Source of the DNA: Pseudomonas sp. gcc21
Lineage (GTDB): Bacteria > Pseudomonadota > Gammaproteobacteria > Pseudomonadales > Pseudomonadaceae
Length of the DNA: 64,000 nucleotides
Assembly (NCBI RefSeq): GCF_012844345.1
Contig: NZ_CP051625.1
Location: 2,790,001-2,854,000 of the forward strand
Reading direction: 5' to 3'
The number at the start of each line of letters is the position of its first letter. Within the stretch, counting starts at the first letter, position 1. Below the pieces are notes generated by a model. That model did not search any database. It was not told the DNA's origin and saw only the letters and a program-made list of their open reading frames with translations. This document shows positions 18,196 through 27,870 of this stretch, in pieces. The position numbers were made by a program, and so were the translations under genes.

Positions 18196-18840
18196 TCAGG
18201 CGGCGCCGCGCCACTTGATCTCGACCCCCAGCTCCTCGGACATGCAAGGCCACTGGTCCCATAATCTACGACAGGTTTCCGGATCGATTTGCGCCTTGTA
18301 GGTCTGGAAAGCCTCGCCTTCAAACAGGCTTTCCGGCACCAGCGCCTGCACAGCGCGTTCTACCTCTGCATCCAGCTCATTGGAAAACGGCTCGCCCAGC
18401 AACTGGTGCACGATGAGGTTTGCGCGGGTCATCCCGAGCGGAATCAGCGGGCCACAGCCATGCATGACGTACCGGTCGTTCACTTCTTCCACCAGGCGGT
18501 GGGCGAGATAGGCCTCATCAAGCAGCGCCAGCATGCCCTGGTGGTCGGCAGGTAACGCCGGTGGTTGCAGAAAGAAGGCTTCTGCGACCTTGAGCACTGG
18601 CAGTAGCTGGGCTCGTATCTGCGCAGCGTCTGCTACCGCTTCGGCGGCTTCGAGAATATCCGGCACCTGAGCAATATAGGCATTGATGAAACGCAGCAAG
18701 GTGGCAGTCGCTCCCGGCTGCGGTGCGATGGCTGGGTGCAAGTCGGGCAGCCGATGTTCCAGCCAGTCTTCAAGGGCTGCCTCGCTCTGTTGATTCGAAC
18801 GCGCTTCAGCAACACGCTCTCTTAATGCGGAAATGTTCAT
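18196..18840 (-). CDS. Conserved hypothetical protein
   Basis: 214-residue soluble, largely helical acidic protein from the ATG at 18840, which has GGAG upstream at good spacing; in-frame codons further upstream encode an unlikely basic tail. No domain recognised. Notable blocks: VNDRYVMHGCGPLIPLGM and a C-terminal IDPETCRRLWDQWPCM. Convergent with yheV. Found beside prlC-yheV in related Pseudomonas, as far as I recall. Confidence 0.6.
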   Translation of the reverse strand: MNISALRERVAEARSNQQSEAALEDWLEHRLPDLHPAIAPQPGATATLLRFINAYIAQVPDILEAAEAVADAAQIRAQLLPVLKVAEAFFLQPPALPADHQGMLALLDEAYLAHRLVEEVNDRYVMHGCGPLIPLGMTRANLIVHQLLGEPFSNELDAEVERAVQALVPESLFEGEAFQTYKAQIDPETCRRLWDQWPCMSEELGVEIKWRGAA

Positions 18841-19034
18841 TGGGAACTCCGTGCAGGGGTTGGAACGCCGCCCGCGGATGGAAAAAAGGTAAGCCATTCA
18901 AAGCTAGCAGAGGCTTTCGACACCGTCAAAGTGGCTCATTCGTGAGTCATTACATCTTATTGCGCAGCCTGTTGAGGCCGTCACATAAATGCATTATTCA
19001 GCCCACCGCCTATCACAACTTCTCCCGGCCAGGC

Positions 19035-19048
19035 TTGACGTCTATCAA
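19035..19048. promoter_or_regulatory. Candidate ANR/FNR-type box upstream of cox genes
   Basis: TTGACGTCTATCAA differs by one base from the TTGAT-N4-ATCAA consensus of Anr/Fnr. It lies about 200 bp upstream of coxB within the 411-bp gene-free interval 18841-19251, which otherwise shows no recognised feature apart from an A-rich stretch and the coxB ribosome site. Oxygen control of an oxidase would make sense, but the distance to any promoter is unknown. Confidence 0.35.
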
Positions 19049-19251
19049 AATAAACCGCAACGAGATATTGCGATCACCCTCGCCAGGTCTATACTCCAGA
19101 CTGTCTGGTAGCCGTTGGGGGGGCTACGCTCTCGCCTGTCAGTACCTTCAGGGGAACCGTGGGCAGGCTTTTGCGTGACCGTTGCAGTATGGGTTGAACT
19201 CCCCGTTGCGCCAGTTTTGGTTGATAAAAAAAATAAACAGGGGAACCGGGA

Positions 19252-20376
19252 ATGTTGCGATACGCAAGTGCCTGGCTGGGTGGTCTGTCACTGTCAGCAG
19301 TCAGCAGTTCCGCCAGCGCAGACTGGGAAGTAAACATGACCAGGGGGGTGACCGACGTCAGCCACTCGGTCTTCAACCTCCATATGACCATTTTCTGGAT
19401 CTGCGTGGCCATCGGCGTCATCGTCTTTGGCATCATGTTCTGGTCCATGTTCATGCATCGCAAATCCCGCGGTGCGGTTCCGGCTACATTTCATGAAAAC
19501 CTCACGGTCGAGATTCTCTGGACCGTTATCCCGCTGCTCATTCTGGTCGGCATTGCCATTCCGGCCACCCGGACGCTGATTGATATCTACGACGCCGACG
19601 ACGCCGACATCGATATCATGGTCACCGGTTATCAGTGGCGCTGGCAGTACAACTACCTGAACGAAGACGTCAGCTTCTTCAGCCACATGACAACCTCCCG
19701 CGATGCCATCAACAACCTGGCCGACAAGGGCGAGAACTACTTGCTTGAAGTCGATGAGCCGGTGGTGATCCCGGTGGGCAAGAAGGTACGTTTTTTAGTC
19801 ACCGCGGCCGACGTCATCCATTCATGGTGGGTGCCGGCGCTGGCAGTGAAAAAGGATGCCATTCCCGGCTTCGTCAATGAGGCCTGGACCCGCGTGGAGG
19901 AGCCCGGCATCTACCGCGGCCAATGCACCGAACTCTGCGGCCGTGATCATGCGTTCATGCCGATCGTGGTCGACGCACGCACTCAGGAAGACTATGACGC
20001 CTGGCTGGCGGAGAAGAAGGAATTCGCCGCCCGTGAAGCCGAGCTGACCGAGAAGGAATGGACCCTCGAGGAGCTGGTGGAACGCGGCGAGAAAGTCTAT
20101 TCCAGCACCTGTGCGTCATGTCACCAGCCTACCGGCCAGGGCATCCCCGGTGCCTTCCCGTCACTCGTCGGCACCGACATGGTCATGAACGACATCACCG
20201 GTCACATCGACATTGTCGTCAACGGCAGCCCCGGTACCGCCATGGCGGCTTTCGGTCAGCAGCTCTCCGAAGTGGATCTGGCAGCGGTCATCACCTACGA
20301 ACGTAACGCCTGGGGCAACGACACCGGCGACATCGTGACACCGCTCGACATCCTCGAATTAGAAGAAGACCAATAG
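19252..20376 (+). CDS. coxB: Cytochrome c oxidase subunit II with fused cytochrome c domain
   Basis: aa3/caa3-type oxidase subunit II carrying the CuA entry site. 374 residues: signal-like N-terminus, two membrane helices (about 45-65 and 85-105), cupredoxin domain with the CuA ligands (VIHSWWVP histidine, CTELCGRDHAFM near residue 224), then a C-terminal cytochrome c domain with CASCH near residue 286. The fusion lets cytochrome c deliver electrons directly. First gene of the oxidase locus, in the order known for P. aeruginosa aa3. Start supported by AGGGGAAC. Confidence 0.95.
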   Translation: MLRYASAWLGGLSLSAVSSSASADWEVNMTRGVTDVSHSVFNLHMTIFWICVAIGVIVFGIMFWSMFMHRKSRGAVPATFHENLTVEILWTVIPLLILVGIAIPATRTLIDIYDADDADIDIMVTGYQWRWQYNYLNEDVSFFSHMTTSRDAINNLADKGENYLLEVDEPVVIPVGKKVRFLVTAADVIHSWWVPALAVKKDAIPGFVNEAWTRVEEPGIYRGQCTELCGRDHAFMPIVVDARTQEDYDAWLAEKKEFAAREAELTEKEWTLEELVERGEKVYSSTCASCHQPTGQGIPGAFPSLVGTDMVMNDITGHIDIVVNGSPGTAMAAFGQQLSEVDLAAVITYERNAWGNDTGDIVTPLDILELEEDQ

Positions 20377-20386
20377 GAGACCTGTC

Positions 20387-21970
20387 ATGAGTGCAGTGAT
20401 CGATCACCATCACGCCGACCATGGACATGGTCCGGCCAAGGGCCTGATGCGCTGGGTGCTGACTACCAACCACAAGGACATCGGCTCGATGTACCTGTGG
20501 TTCAGCTTCGCGATGTTCCTGCTCGGCGGCAGCATGGCCATGATTATCCGCGCCGAGCTGTTCCAACCCGGTCTGCAGCTGGTGCAGCCCGAATTCTTCA
20601 ATCAGATGACCACCAGCCATGGTCTGATCATGGTGTTCGGCGCGGTGATGCCGGCCTTTGTCGGCCTGGCCAACTGGATGATTCCGCTGATGATCGGGGC
20701 GCCCGACATGGCCCTGCCGCGGATGAACAACTTCAGTTTCTGGTTGTTGCCGGCGGCCTTCGGCCTGTTGATTTCGACGCTGTTCATGGAGGGCGGCGGC
20801 CCGAACTTCGGCTGGACCTTCTACGCGCCGCTGTCCACGACCTACGCGCCGCCGAGCGTGACCTTCTTCATCTTCGCCATTCACCTGGCCGGTATCAGTT
20901 CGATCATGGGGGCGATCAACATCATCGCCACCATTCTCAACCTGCGCGCGCCCGGCATGACGCTGATGAAGATGCCGCTGTTTGTCTGGACCTGGCTGAT
21001 CACCGCCTTCCTGCTGATTGCGGTAATGCCGGTTCTGGCCGGTGCGGTGACCATGATGCTGATGGACATCCACTTTGGCACCAGCTTCTTTAATGCGGCG
21101 GGTGGCGGCGATCCGGTGATGTTCCAGCACATCTTCTGGTTCTTCGGGCATCCCGAGGTGTACATCATGATCCTGCCAGCCTTCGGTACGGTGAGCATGA
21201 TCATCCCGGCATTCTCCCGTAAACCGCTGTTCGGCTATACCTCGATGGTGTACGCCACCGGCGCCATCGCCTTCCTGTCATTCGCGGTATGGGCGCACCA
21301 CATGTTTACCGTGGGTATCCCGCTGACCGGCGAACTGTTCTTCATGTACGCCACCATGCTGATCGCCGTCCCCACCGGGGTGAAGGTGTTCAACTGGGTG
21401 TCGACCATGTTCCGCGGCTCGCTGACCTTCGAAGCGCCCATGCTGTTCTCGGTGGCCTTCGTCATCCTGTTCACCATCGGGGGCTTCTCGGGTCTGATGC
21501 TGGCGATGGCGCCGGCGGACTTCCAGTATCACGACACCTACTTTGTGGTGGCGCACTTCCATTACGTACTGGTGCCCGGCGCGATCTTCGGTATCTTCGC
21601 CTCAGCCTACTATTGGCTGCCCAAGTGGACCGGCCACATGTACGACGAAGTTCTGGCCAAGACGCATTTCTGGATGTCCTTCATCGGCATGAACCTGGCG
21701 TTCTTCCCGATGCACTTTGTCGGTCTGGCAGGCATGCCGCGGCGGATCCCGGACTACAACATGATGTTCGCCAACTTCAACATGGTCTCCTCGGTGGGTG
21801 CCTTCATGTTCGGGGCGACGCAGTTGCTGTTCCTGTACATCGTCATCAAGTGCATCCGTGGCGGCCCGAAAGCGGCTGCCAAACCCTGGGAAGGCGCTGA
21901 AGGTCTGGAATGGACGGTGCCCTCACCTGCTCCGTACCACACCTTCACTACCCCGCCAGAAGTGAAGTGA
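20387..21970 (+). CDS. coxA: Cytochrome c oxidase subunit I
   Basis: Catalytic heme-copper subunit, 527 residues, 12 membrane helices. CuB and heme ligands are visible: FFGHPEVYIMILPAFG (His-Tyr crosslink and proton-channel Glu), WAHHMF, and HFHYVLVPG. Preceded by TAGGAGACC, 10 bp after coxB. Reduces O2 to water with proton pumping in the inner membrane. Complete and normal length. Confidence 0.97.
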   Translation: MSAVIDHHHADHGHGPAKGLMRWVLTTNHKDIGSMYLWFSFAMFLLGGSMAMIIRAELFQPGLQLVQPEFFNQMTTSHGLIMVFGAVMPAFVGLANWMIPLMIGAPDMALPRMNNFSFWLLPAAFGLLISTLFMEGGGPNFGWTFYAPLSTTYAPPSVTFFIFAIHLAGISSIMGAINIIATILNLRAPGMTLMKMPLFVWTWLITAFLLIAVMPVLAGAVTMMLMDIHFGTSFFNAAGGGDPVMFQHIFWFFGHPEVYIMILPAFGTVSMIIPAFSRKPLFGYTSMVYATGAIAFLSFAVWAHHMFTVGIPLTGELFFMYATMLIAVPTGVKVFNWVSTMFRGSLTFEAPMLFSVAFVILFTIGGFSGLMLAMAPADFQYHDTYFVVAHFHYVLVPGAIFGIFASAYYWLPKWTGHMYDEVLAKTHFWMSFIGMNLAFFPMHFVGLAGMPRRIPDYNMMFANFNMVSSVGAFMFGATQLLFLYIVIKCIRGGPKAAAKPWEGAEGLEWTVPSPAPYHTFTTPPEVK

Positions 21971-21979
21971 GGTATTGGC

Positions 21980-22549
21980 ATGAGCGAAGGCATCAGCACT
22001 AAACGACTGGTAACCCGGCTGGGTCTGCTGGTGGTCGGCATGTTCGGTTTCGGCTTCCTGCTGGTACCGATCTATGACGTGATGTGCGATGCCTTCGGCA
22101 TCAACGGGAAGACCCGCGGTGCGGCCTACGAAGGTGCCGGCTCGGTCGTGGATGAAACCCGCTCGATCCGCGTGCAGTTCGTTTCGACCAAAGCCGAAGG
22201 CATGACCTGGTCTTTCGGCCCGCAGGCCAACGAACTGGTCATGCATCCGGGCGAAACCCGCGAAATGATCTTCACGGCGCACAACCCGACCGACAAGCCG
22301 ATGGTGGCGCAGGCGATTCCCAGCGTAGCGCCATCCAAGGCAGCGGCCTATTTCCACAAGACCGAGTGCTTCTGCTTCACCCAGCAGGTGCTGCAGCCCG
22401 GCGAGCGGGTGGAAATGCCGGTGCGCTTCATCATCGACTCCGCCCTCCCGGGTGAAGTCCGCCGGCTCACTCTGGCCTACACTCTGTTTGATGTGACCGA
22501 ACGTATGGCAGCCAGCCTTGATCTGGCTTCAATGCAGCACCCTGACTGA
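21980..22549 (+). CDS. ctaG: Cytochrome c oxidase assembly protein CtaG/Cox11
   Basis: Membrane-anchored copper chaperone inserting CuB into subunit I. 189 residues: one N-terminal membrane helix (about 10-30) then a periplasmic Ig-like domain with the copper motif ECFCFTQQ. Lies 9 bp after coxA with a GAGG ribosome site, so co-transcribed. Confidence 0.93.
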   Translation: MSEGISTKRLVTRLGLLVVGMFGFGFLLVPIYDVMCDAFGINGKTRGAAYEGAGSVVDETRSIRVQFVSTKAEGMTWSFGPQANELVMHPGETREMIFTAHNPTDKPMVAQAIPSVAPSKAAAYFHKTECFCFTQQVLQPGERVEMPVRFIIDSALPGEVRRLTLAYTLFDVTERMAASLDLASMQHPD

Positions 22550-22593
22550 ACTGCATGCCGCGTTAATCAGGCTGCCTATAAGGAGAACAAAAG

Positions 22594-23493
22594 ATGGCAA
22601 GTCACGACACGAGTCATGAAATTTACTATGTACCGCCGCAGAGCAAATGGCCGATTGTTGGCTCGCTTGGCCTGCTGGTAACGGTGTTTGGCGCTGGCAC
22701 CATGATGAACAACATGAGCGCCGGTTCTGATAGCAGCCTCGGGCACTGGATATTGCTGGCCGGCATCCTGATCATCGCCTACATGATGTTCGGCTGGTTC
22801 AGTAATGTGGTGAATGAGAGCCGCAAGGGGCTCTACAGCGCGCAGATGGATCGCTCGTTCCGCATGGGGATGGGCTGGTTCATCTTCTCCGAGGTGATGT
22901 TCTTTTCCGCGTTCTTTGGCGCGCTCTTCTATGTTCGCATGCTCGCTGGCCCATGGCTGGCAGGCGAAGGGCACAAAGGCGAATCCGGCCTGCTATGGCC
23001 CGAGTTCCAGTTCGTCTGGCCGCTGTTGCAGAACCCCGATCCGGCGGTCTATCCCGGCCCCACGGAGACGATCAGCCCTTGGCAATTACCGCTGATCAAC
23101 ACCGTGATCCTGATTACCTCGAGCATAACCATCACCTTCGCGCACCATGCGCTGCGAGCGGCCAAACGCACGGCGCTGACGCTCTGGCTCGCGCTCACGG
23201 TGTTGCTGGCGCTGATCTTCCTGACCCTGCAGATCATGGAGTACATCCATGCCTACAACGATCTCGGGCTGACGCTGGATTCGGGGATCTACGGGGCGAC
23301 CTTCTTCATGCTGACCGGCTTCCACGGCTTTCACGTGGCGATGGGTACGCTGATCCTGACCATCATGCTGCTGCGTGTAATGAAGGGCCATTTCACCTCG
23401 GATAACCACTTCGGCTTCGAAGCCGCAGCCTGGTATTGGCACTTCGTCGATGTGGTGTGGGTGGGTCTGTTTATCTTTGTCTACGTCCTGTGA
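22594..23493 (+). CDS. coxC: Cytochrome c oxidase subunit III
   Basis: 299-residue integral membrane subunit III with seven predicted helices; conserved FSEVMFFSAFFGALFY and the C-terminal AAWYWHFVDVVWVGLF. Stabilises the oxidase and its proton uptake. AAGGAGAAC precedes the ATG. A strong hairpin follows, so this is probably the last gene of the structural operon. Confidence 0.95.
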   Translation: MASHDTSHEIYYVPPQSKWPIVGSLGLLVTVFGAGTMMNNMSAGSDSSLGHWILLAGILIIAYMMFGWFSNVVNESRKGLYSAQMDRSFRMGMGWFIFSEVMFFSAFFGALFYVRMLAGPWLAGEGHKGESGLLWPEFQFVWPLLQNPDPAVYPGPTETISPWQLPLINTVILITSSITITFAHHALRAAKRTALTLWLALTVLLALIFLTLQIMEYIHAYNDLGLTLDSGIYGATFFMLTGFHGFHVAMGTLILTIMLLRVMKGHFTSDNHFGFEAAAWYWHFVDVVWVGLFIFVYVL

Positions 23494-23499
23494 AGGACT

Positions 23500-23523
23500 G
23501 CCAGCGCGGGCAACCGCGCTGGC
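23500..23523 (+). terminator. Hairpin after coxC
   Basis: Ten-base perfect stem (GCCAGCGCGG / CCGCGCTGGC) with a 4-base loop, 7 bases after the coxC stop. No T-run. Separates coxC from the convergent small membrane-protein gene. Confidence 0.6.
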
Positions 23524-23543
23524 AACTCATCGAAGGGAAGCTA

Positions 23544-23756
23544 CTAATTGAGCCAGGGCGTATTCCAGCCAAACTGTCCGGACCAGAAGCCATACGCAAT
23601 GAGCGCGACCACGGCGACGGTCAAGGCGATACGTAGCGACAGGGCACTGACCAGCCGGTTACTGCGCTCGGTATCCTTCATCAGAAAAAACAATCCACTG
23701 AACAGACTTACTACCAGCGCCGCCAGCAAGACCAGAATGGCCAGTTTCAACCACAT
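23544..23756 (-). CDS. DUF2909 twin transmembrane protein
   Basis: 70 residues from the ATG at 23756 (MWLKLAIL), preferred over upstream ATGs at 23762 and 23771 because GGATGGA stands at correct distance only for this one and the family begins MWLK. Two membrane helices separated by KDTERSNR. Found inside cox loci of Pseudomonas, on the opposite strand. Function unknown. Confidence 0.75.
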   Translation of the reverse strand: MWLKLAILVLLAALVVSLFSGLFFLMKDTERSNRLVSALSLRIALTVAVVALIAYGFWSGQFGWNTPWLN

Positions 23757-23822
23757 AAGCATTCCATCCATGTTTATTCGAATTTGCCCGAGTATAGCCC
23801 TCCATCCAGGCTGCACGAAGCC

Positions 23823-24560
23823 ATGTCTGCCGCTGTAATGCCGGCACGCTTCCGCCCCGGTTGGCTGCTAAGCCTGTGGGTGCTGGCGTTCATGCCATTG
23901 CTGATCGGGCTGGGCTGGTGGCAGCTGGAACGTGCCGAAGAAAAACGAAGTATGCAGGCGGAAATCGACCGGGCCGAATCGGCGGTTCCTATTTCCCTGC
24001 ACAATGCCATTCGCTTGTCCGACCCGGCCTGGCGCCCTGTCCACCTCGAAGGCCGCTTCGACACCAGGCACATCTGGTTACTCGATAACCGCATTCGCGA
24101 CGGCCGGGCCGGTGTCGAAGTACTGCAGATTTTCCATGACCTGCCCAGCGGCGAACGGATTCTGGTCAACCGCGGCTGGCTGGCGTGGCCGGACCGACGC
24201 ATTGCTCCGCAGATCGAAACACCGCCGGGCGTTCAGCGCCTTGATGCGCAGATAGTGGCGCCGAGTGAGGCCGGTTTGTTTCAACGCAACGGACATACCG
24301 CGCAGGCCTGGCCGCGCCTGACCACCAGCGTAGCGCTGCAGGAGATGGCTGAGCAGGCGGATATCAACCTGTCACCGCATATGGCACGTTTGCGCAGCGG
24401 CGATAAGGCTGCCTTCACACTCGACTGGCCGGCACTGCCGATGACGGCCAGCAAACATACCGGTTATGCCGTCCAGTGGTTCGCCCTGGCCCTGGCATTA
24501 CTGATTCTGTTTATCTGGGCCGGCTTTCGGCCCGAACCCGACGGGGATGCGAGACATTGA
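23823..24560 (+). CDS. SURF1 family oxidase assembly protein
   Basis: 245-residue SURF1/Shy1 homologue that aids heme a insertion into oxidase. Two membrane helices bracket a soluble domain: N-terminal PLLIGLGWWQLERAEEK (about 24-40) and C-terminal TGYAVQWFALALALLILF. Conserved GRFD, LLDNRIRDGRAGVEVL and VNRGW. The start at 23823 is taken as the most proximal fitting ATG; the upstream ribosome site is weak. Divergent from the DUF2909 gene. Confidence 0.88.
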   Translation: MSAAVMPARFRPGWLLSLWVLAFMPLLIGLGWWQLERAEEKRSMQAEIDRAESAVPISLHNAIRLSDPAWRPVHLEGRFDTRHIWLLDNRIRDGRAGVEVLQIFHDLPSGERILVNRGWLAWPDRRIAPQIETPPGVQRLDAQIVAPSEAGLFQRNGHTAQAWPRLTTSVALQEMAEQADINLSPHMARLRSGDKAAFTLDWPALPMTASKHTGYAVQWFALALALLILFIWAGFRPEPDGDARH

Positions 24561-24565
24561 ATGCT

Positions 24566-25159
24566 ATGAACCAACACACCGAACTCAATAACAAACCACG
24601 CGGCCAGCTCAAACTGCTGGCGATTATCAGTGTAGTCGCGCTGCCAATCGTCGCTGCCTGGGTCATGGCGAAGTTCGATATCGGTATTCCCGATACTCAG
24701 AAGAACAAATCAGATCTGGTCGAGCCGGTGGTTACCGCGGAAGACTGGAACATGCAGCTTGAGCCGGTCGGCTACGGTGCACCCTGGCGTCTGGTGGTGA
24801 CCAGTGCGGACGAATGTACCGAAACCTGCATGAGCCTGGTGCATGAGGCGCGCCAGATCAACGTGGCGCTGGGCCGTGAAGCCGGCCGGGTTACGCATGT
24901 GCTGGCGTCGGCGCAGCCACAACCCGCAGCGCTCTCGGAGCGGCTGCAAAGCGATTTCCCCAGGCTCGAATACTCCACCTTGAGCACTGATGCCTATATT
25001 CGCAGTCTGAACGAACATCCGCAGTCCTGGCGGCAGGGCCCCCAGCTGTGGGTTATCGATCCGCTCGGCAGAATCGTGCTGCATCAGGACCCGGACGAAC
25101 CCGGTAAACAATTGCTGGACGACCTGAAGCATCTGTTGAAAGTCTCAAAGGTGGGCTAA
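24566..25159 (+). CDS. Membrane-anchored protein of the cox locus
   Basis: 197 residues, one N-terminal membrane helix (about 15-37), then a thioredoxin-like periplasmic domain: WRLVVTSADECTETCMSL has a C-x3-C spacing like SCO proteins, and QLWVIDPLGRIVLHQDPDEPGKQLLDDLKHLL resembles the SCO C-terminal half. Conserved at this place in Pseudomonas cox loci. A copper or redox role in oxidase assembly is an inference. Confidence 0.7.
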   Translation: MNQHTELNNKPRGQLKLLAIISVVALPIVAAWVMAKFDIGIPDTQKNKSDLVEPVVTAEDWNMQLEPVGYGAPWRLVVTSADECTETCMSLVHEARQINVALGREAGRVTHVLASAQPQPAALSERLQSDFPRLEYSTLSTDAYIRSLNEHPQSWRQGPQLWVIDPLGRIVLHQDPDEPGKQLLDDLKHLLKVSKVG

Positions 25160-25165
25160 GCGAAC

Positions 25166-26206
25166 ATGCGAAGAAATGTATCAATCCTGGCCCTGGGCGC
25201 GTTGGCGCTGGGCTTTGTAGTCGTGATTCTGGGGGCTTATACCCGCCTGGTGCATGCCGGGCTAGGCTGTCCGGACTGGCCGGGCTGCTACGGCTTTCTC
25301 AGCGTGCCGCGCAGTGATACAGCGCTTGAGGTCGCGCAGATGCGCTTTCCGGATGACCCAGTGGAAGCCTTCAAGGCCTGGGCCGAAATGATCCATCGTT
25401 ATGCGGCGGGCCTGCTCGGGCTGTTGATTCTTGGTCTGGCCGTGCTCGCCGTGCGCCGTCGCAACGAACCGGGCTACCCGACTGCGCTCAGCCTGGGGTT
25501 GCTTTTGCTGGTTATCTGTCAGGCCCTGTTCGGCATGTGGACAGTAACGCTCAAGCTCTGGCCGCAGATCGTCACGACCCATTTGCTCGGCGGGTTCGCC
25601 ACGTTAAGCCTGTTATTGCTGCTGAACCTGCGCCTGTCGTCTGCCTTGCCAACCCTGCCCCCTTCGCCTGCCTTGAATGGCACCCGAAAACTGGCGCAAC
25701 TGGTGCTGCTGGTCGTGATCGGCCAGATCGCACTGGGTGGCTGGACCAGCAGCAACTACGCCGCTGTCGCCTGCGTGGACCTGCCCACCTGCCACGGCGA
25801 ATGGTGGCCGGACATGAACTTCGCCGCCGGCTTCAATGTCTTTCAGGAGATTGGTCCGAATTATCTCGGCGGTATGCTCGACGGGCCCGGACGTACGGCG
25901 ATTCATTTCAGTCATCGGATCGGCGCGGTGCTGACCACCGTCCTGGTGCTCTTGCTGGCATGGCGACTGTTCAGGCTCGGCCAGGCGGGTCTGGCAGCTA
26001 CGCTTGTAGTGGTGTTGGGCACCCAGGTCAGCCTGGGTATTACCAATGTTCTGGCACATCTGCCGCTGCCTGTCGCGGTCGCACATAACGCTGTGGGTGC
26101 GGTGCTGTTGCTGACGATGGTGGCGGTCAATTACCGGTTACGCGCGGCGTCGAGCCACGCACCGGTCCCAGCCAACAACCGCGCCACAGGGCTGGCAAGC
26201 AACTAG
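25166..26206 (+). CDS. ctaA: Heme A synthase
   Basis: COX15/CtaA family, 346 residues, eight membrane helices; oxidises heme O to heme A. Diagnostic blocks GAYTRLVHAGLGCPDWPGC, EMIHRYAAGLLG (heme His), VTTHLLGGFATL, HFSHRIGA and AVAHNAVGAVLLL. Six bases after the previous gene, so same operon. Confidence 0.94.
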   Translation: MRRNVSILALGALALGFVVVILGAYTRLVHAGLGCPDWPGCYGFLSVPRSDTALEVAQMRFPDDPVEAFKAWAEMIHRYAAGLLGLLILGLAVLAVRRRNEPGYPTALSLGLLLLVICQALFGMWTVTLKLWPQIVTTHLLGGFATLSLLLLLNLRLSSALPTLPPSPALNGTRKLAQLVLLVVIGQIALGGWTSSNYAAVACVDLPTCHGEWWPDMNFAAGFNVFQEIGPNYLGGMLDGPGRTAIHFSHRIGAVLTTVLVLLLAWRLFRLGQAGLAATLVVVLGTQVSLGITNVLAHLPLPVAVAHNAVGAVLLLTMVAVNYRLRAASSHAPVPANNRATGLASN

Positions 26207-26266
26207 GTCGTAACGCATACTGGCTAAAACAAGACAGATAAGGTGCATAAGCGCCGGGGGGAACAG

Positions 26267-27172
26267 ATGGCTAGCGTAAGCAGTGCTTTAACAGCCAGTG
26301 CCGGATGGCGCGATTATCTTGAGCTGACCAAGCCCAAGGTCGTAGCGCTGATGATCATCACCTCGGCAATCGGCATGTTGCTGGCCTCCGACGGCTTCGT
26401 ACCCTGGAGCGTTCTGTTACTCGGCAATCTGGGCATCGCGCTTTGCGCCGGTTCCGCAGCGGCGGTGAATCATGTGGTCGATCGGCGTATCGACCTGCAT
26501 ATGGCGCGCACCCAACGCCGCCCGCTCGCCCAGGGCCGCGTCAATCCGTTCAATGCTTTAGTGTTTGCCACCTTGATCGGCGGTGCTGGTCTCGGCATTC
26601 TGCTGCAATGGGTCAATGCACTTACCGCCTGGCTGACACTGGGCTCGTTACTCGGCTACGCCGTTATCTACACCTCCTTCCTCAAGCGCGCCACCCCGCA
26701 GAACATCGTCATCGGTGGTCTGGCCGGTGCGGCTCCCCCCCTGCTCGGCTGGACCGCAGTCACCGGCCAGATTGATGCGGAAGGCTTGCTGCTGGTATTG
26801 ATCATCTTCGCCTGGACGCCCCCGCACTTCTGGGCGCTGGCCATTCACCGCAAGGCCGAATACGCCAAGGTGGATATCCCCATGCTGCCGGTGACCCACG
26901 GCGAGCGCTATACCAAGCTGCATATCCTGCTCTACACCTTCATTCTGCTGGCGGTCAGCCTGCTGCCCTACGCAATACAGATGAGTGGGCCCCTTTACCT
27001 GGCCGTCGCGCTCATCCTCGGTGTGCGCTTCATCGACTGGGCCTGGGCACTGTGGCGCGATAGCCGCCCACATGCGGCCATTCGCACCTTCAAGTTTTCC
27101 CTCTGGTACCTGCTGTGGTTGTTCGTCGCACTGCTGGTTGACCATTACGTGAGTATTGCTGGATGGGTTTAA
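26267..27172 (+). CDS. ctaB: Protoheme IX farnesyltransferase (heme O synthase)
   Basis: CyoE/CtaB family, 301 residues, multi-pass membrane enzyme adding farnesyl to heme B. Prenyltransferase motif NHVVDRRIDLHMARTQRRPL (about residues 72-91) and a second acidic loop WTPPHFWALAIHR. Start at 26267 chosen for the adjacent GGGGGGAA; an in-frame ATG at 26243 lacks one. Its last 10 bases overlap the SCO gene. Confidence 0.94.
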   Translation: MASVSSALTASAGWRDYLELTKPKVVALMIITSAIGMLLASDGFVPWSVLLLGNLGIALCAGSAAAVNHVVDRRIDLHMARTQRRPLAQGRVNPFNALVFATLIGGAGLGILLQWVNALTAWLTLGSLLGYAVIYTSFLKRATPQNIVIGGLAGAAPPLLGWTAVTGQIDAEGLLLVLIIFAWTPPHFWALAIHRKAEYAKVDIPMLPVTHGERYTKLHILLYTFILLAVSLLPYAIQMSGPLYLAVALILGVRFIDWAWALWRDSRPHAAIRTFKFSLWYLLWLFVALLVDHYVSIAGWV

Positions 27173-27795
27173 CCGGCGTGCAGAAAACAGTAGTCATTAT
27201 CCTTGCCGTCATCGCCCTGATTGTCGGCGCTCTGGTCTACAAGACCACGCGTGAACCAGCACTGGATCGGGACGTACTGTCCCGCTCGGGCATTTTTCTG
27301 TTCGATGCCCCGCGCAGCCTTCCTGATGTTGAGCTGACATCCGCCGCAGGGGAGCCCTGGACTGGGGATGATCTTGCAGGGCAATGGGATCTGCTGTTCT
27401 TCGGCTACACCTACTGCCCGGATATCTGCCCGACCACCATGGCCGAATTGCGGGAGATCGAAAACAGCCTGCCGCAGGATCAGGCCGATCAGCTGCAGAT
27501 CACCATGATCAGCGTCGACCCGAACCGCGACACGCCCGAACGCATGCGCGAATACCTGGAATACTTCAGCGAGGATTTCAACGGCGCCAGTGGTGACCCG
27601 GAGCAACTCGCAAGCCTCGCCCGCGCCCTGTCGATTGCCTATATCGAGCCGGACACCAGTGAAGAAAACTATCTGGTCGATCACAGCGGCCAGGTGGTGA
27701 TGGTCAATCCTGAGGGTCAGTACGTCGGCTTCCTTCGGGCGCCGTTACGCCCCGCAGAACTGAGCCAATGGCTGCCACGCATCATGAAGCAGTAA
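27163..27795 (+). CDS. SCO1/SenC copper chaperone
   Basis: 210-residue membrane-anchored thioredoxin-fold protein delivering copper to CuA. N-terminal helix (about 8-25), copper motif TYCPDICPTT (C-x3-C near residue 86) and the third ligand in LVDHSGQ. Overlaps the end of ctaB. Last gene of the oxidase block before accessory DNA begins. Confidence 0.93.
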   Translation: MGLTGVQKTVVIILAVIALIVGALVYKTTREPALDRDVLSRSGIFLFDAPRSLPDVELTSAAGEPWTGDDLAGQWDLLFFGYTYCPDICPTTMAELREIENSLPQDQADQLQITMISVDPNRDTPERMREYLEYFSEDFNGASGDPEQLASLARALSIAYIEPDTSEENYLVDHSGQVVMVNPEGQYVGFLRAPLRPAELSQWLPRIMKQ

Positions 27796-27870
27796 GTGCG
27801 GCCAGATCGCCGAGAGGTCTCGCCCGCAGATATGGCGTCCGGCTGCGGAATTGAAGGAAAGGCACCGAAG

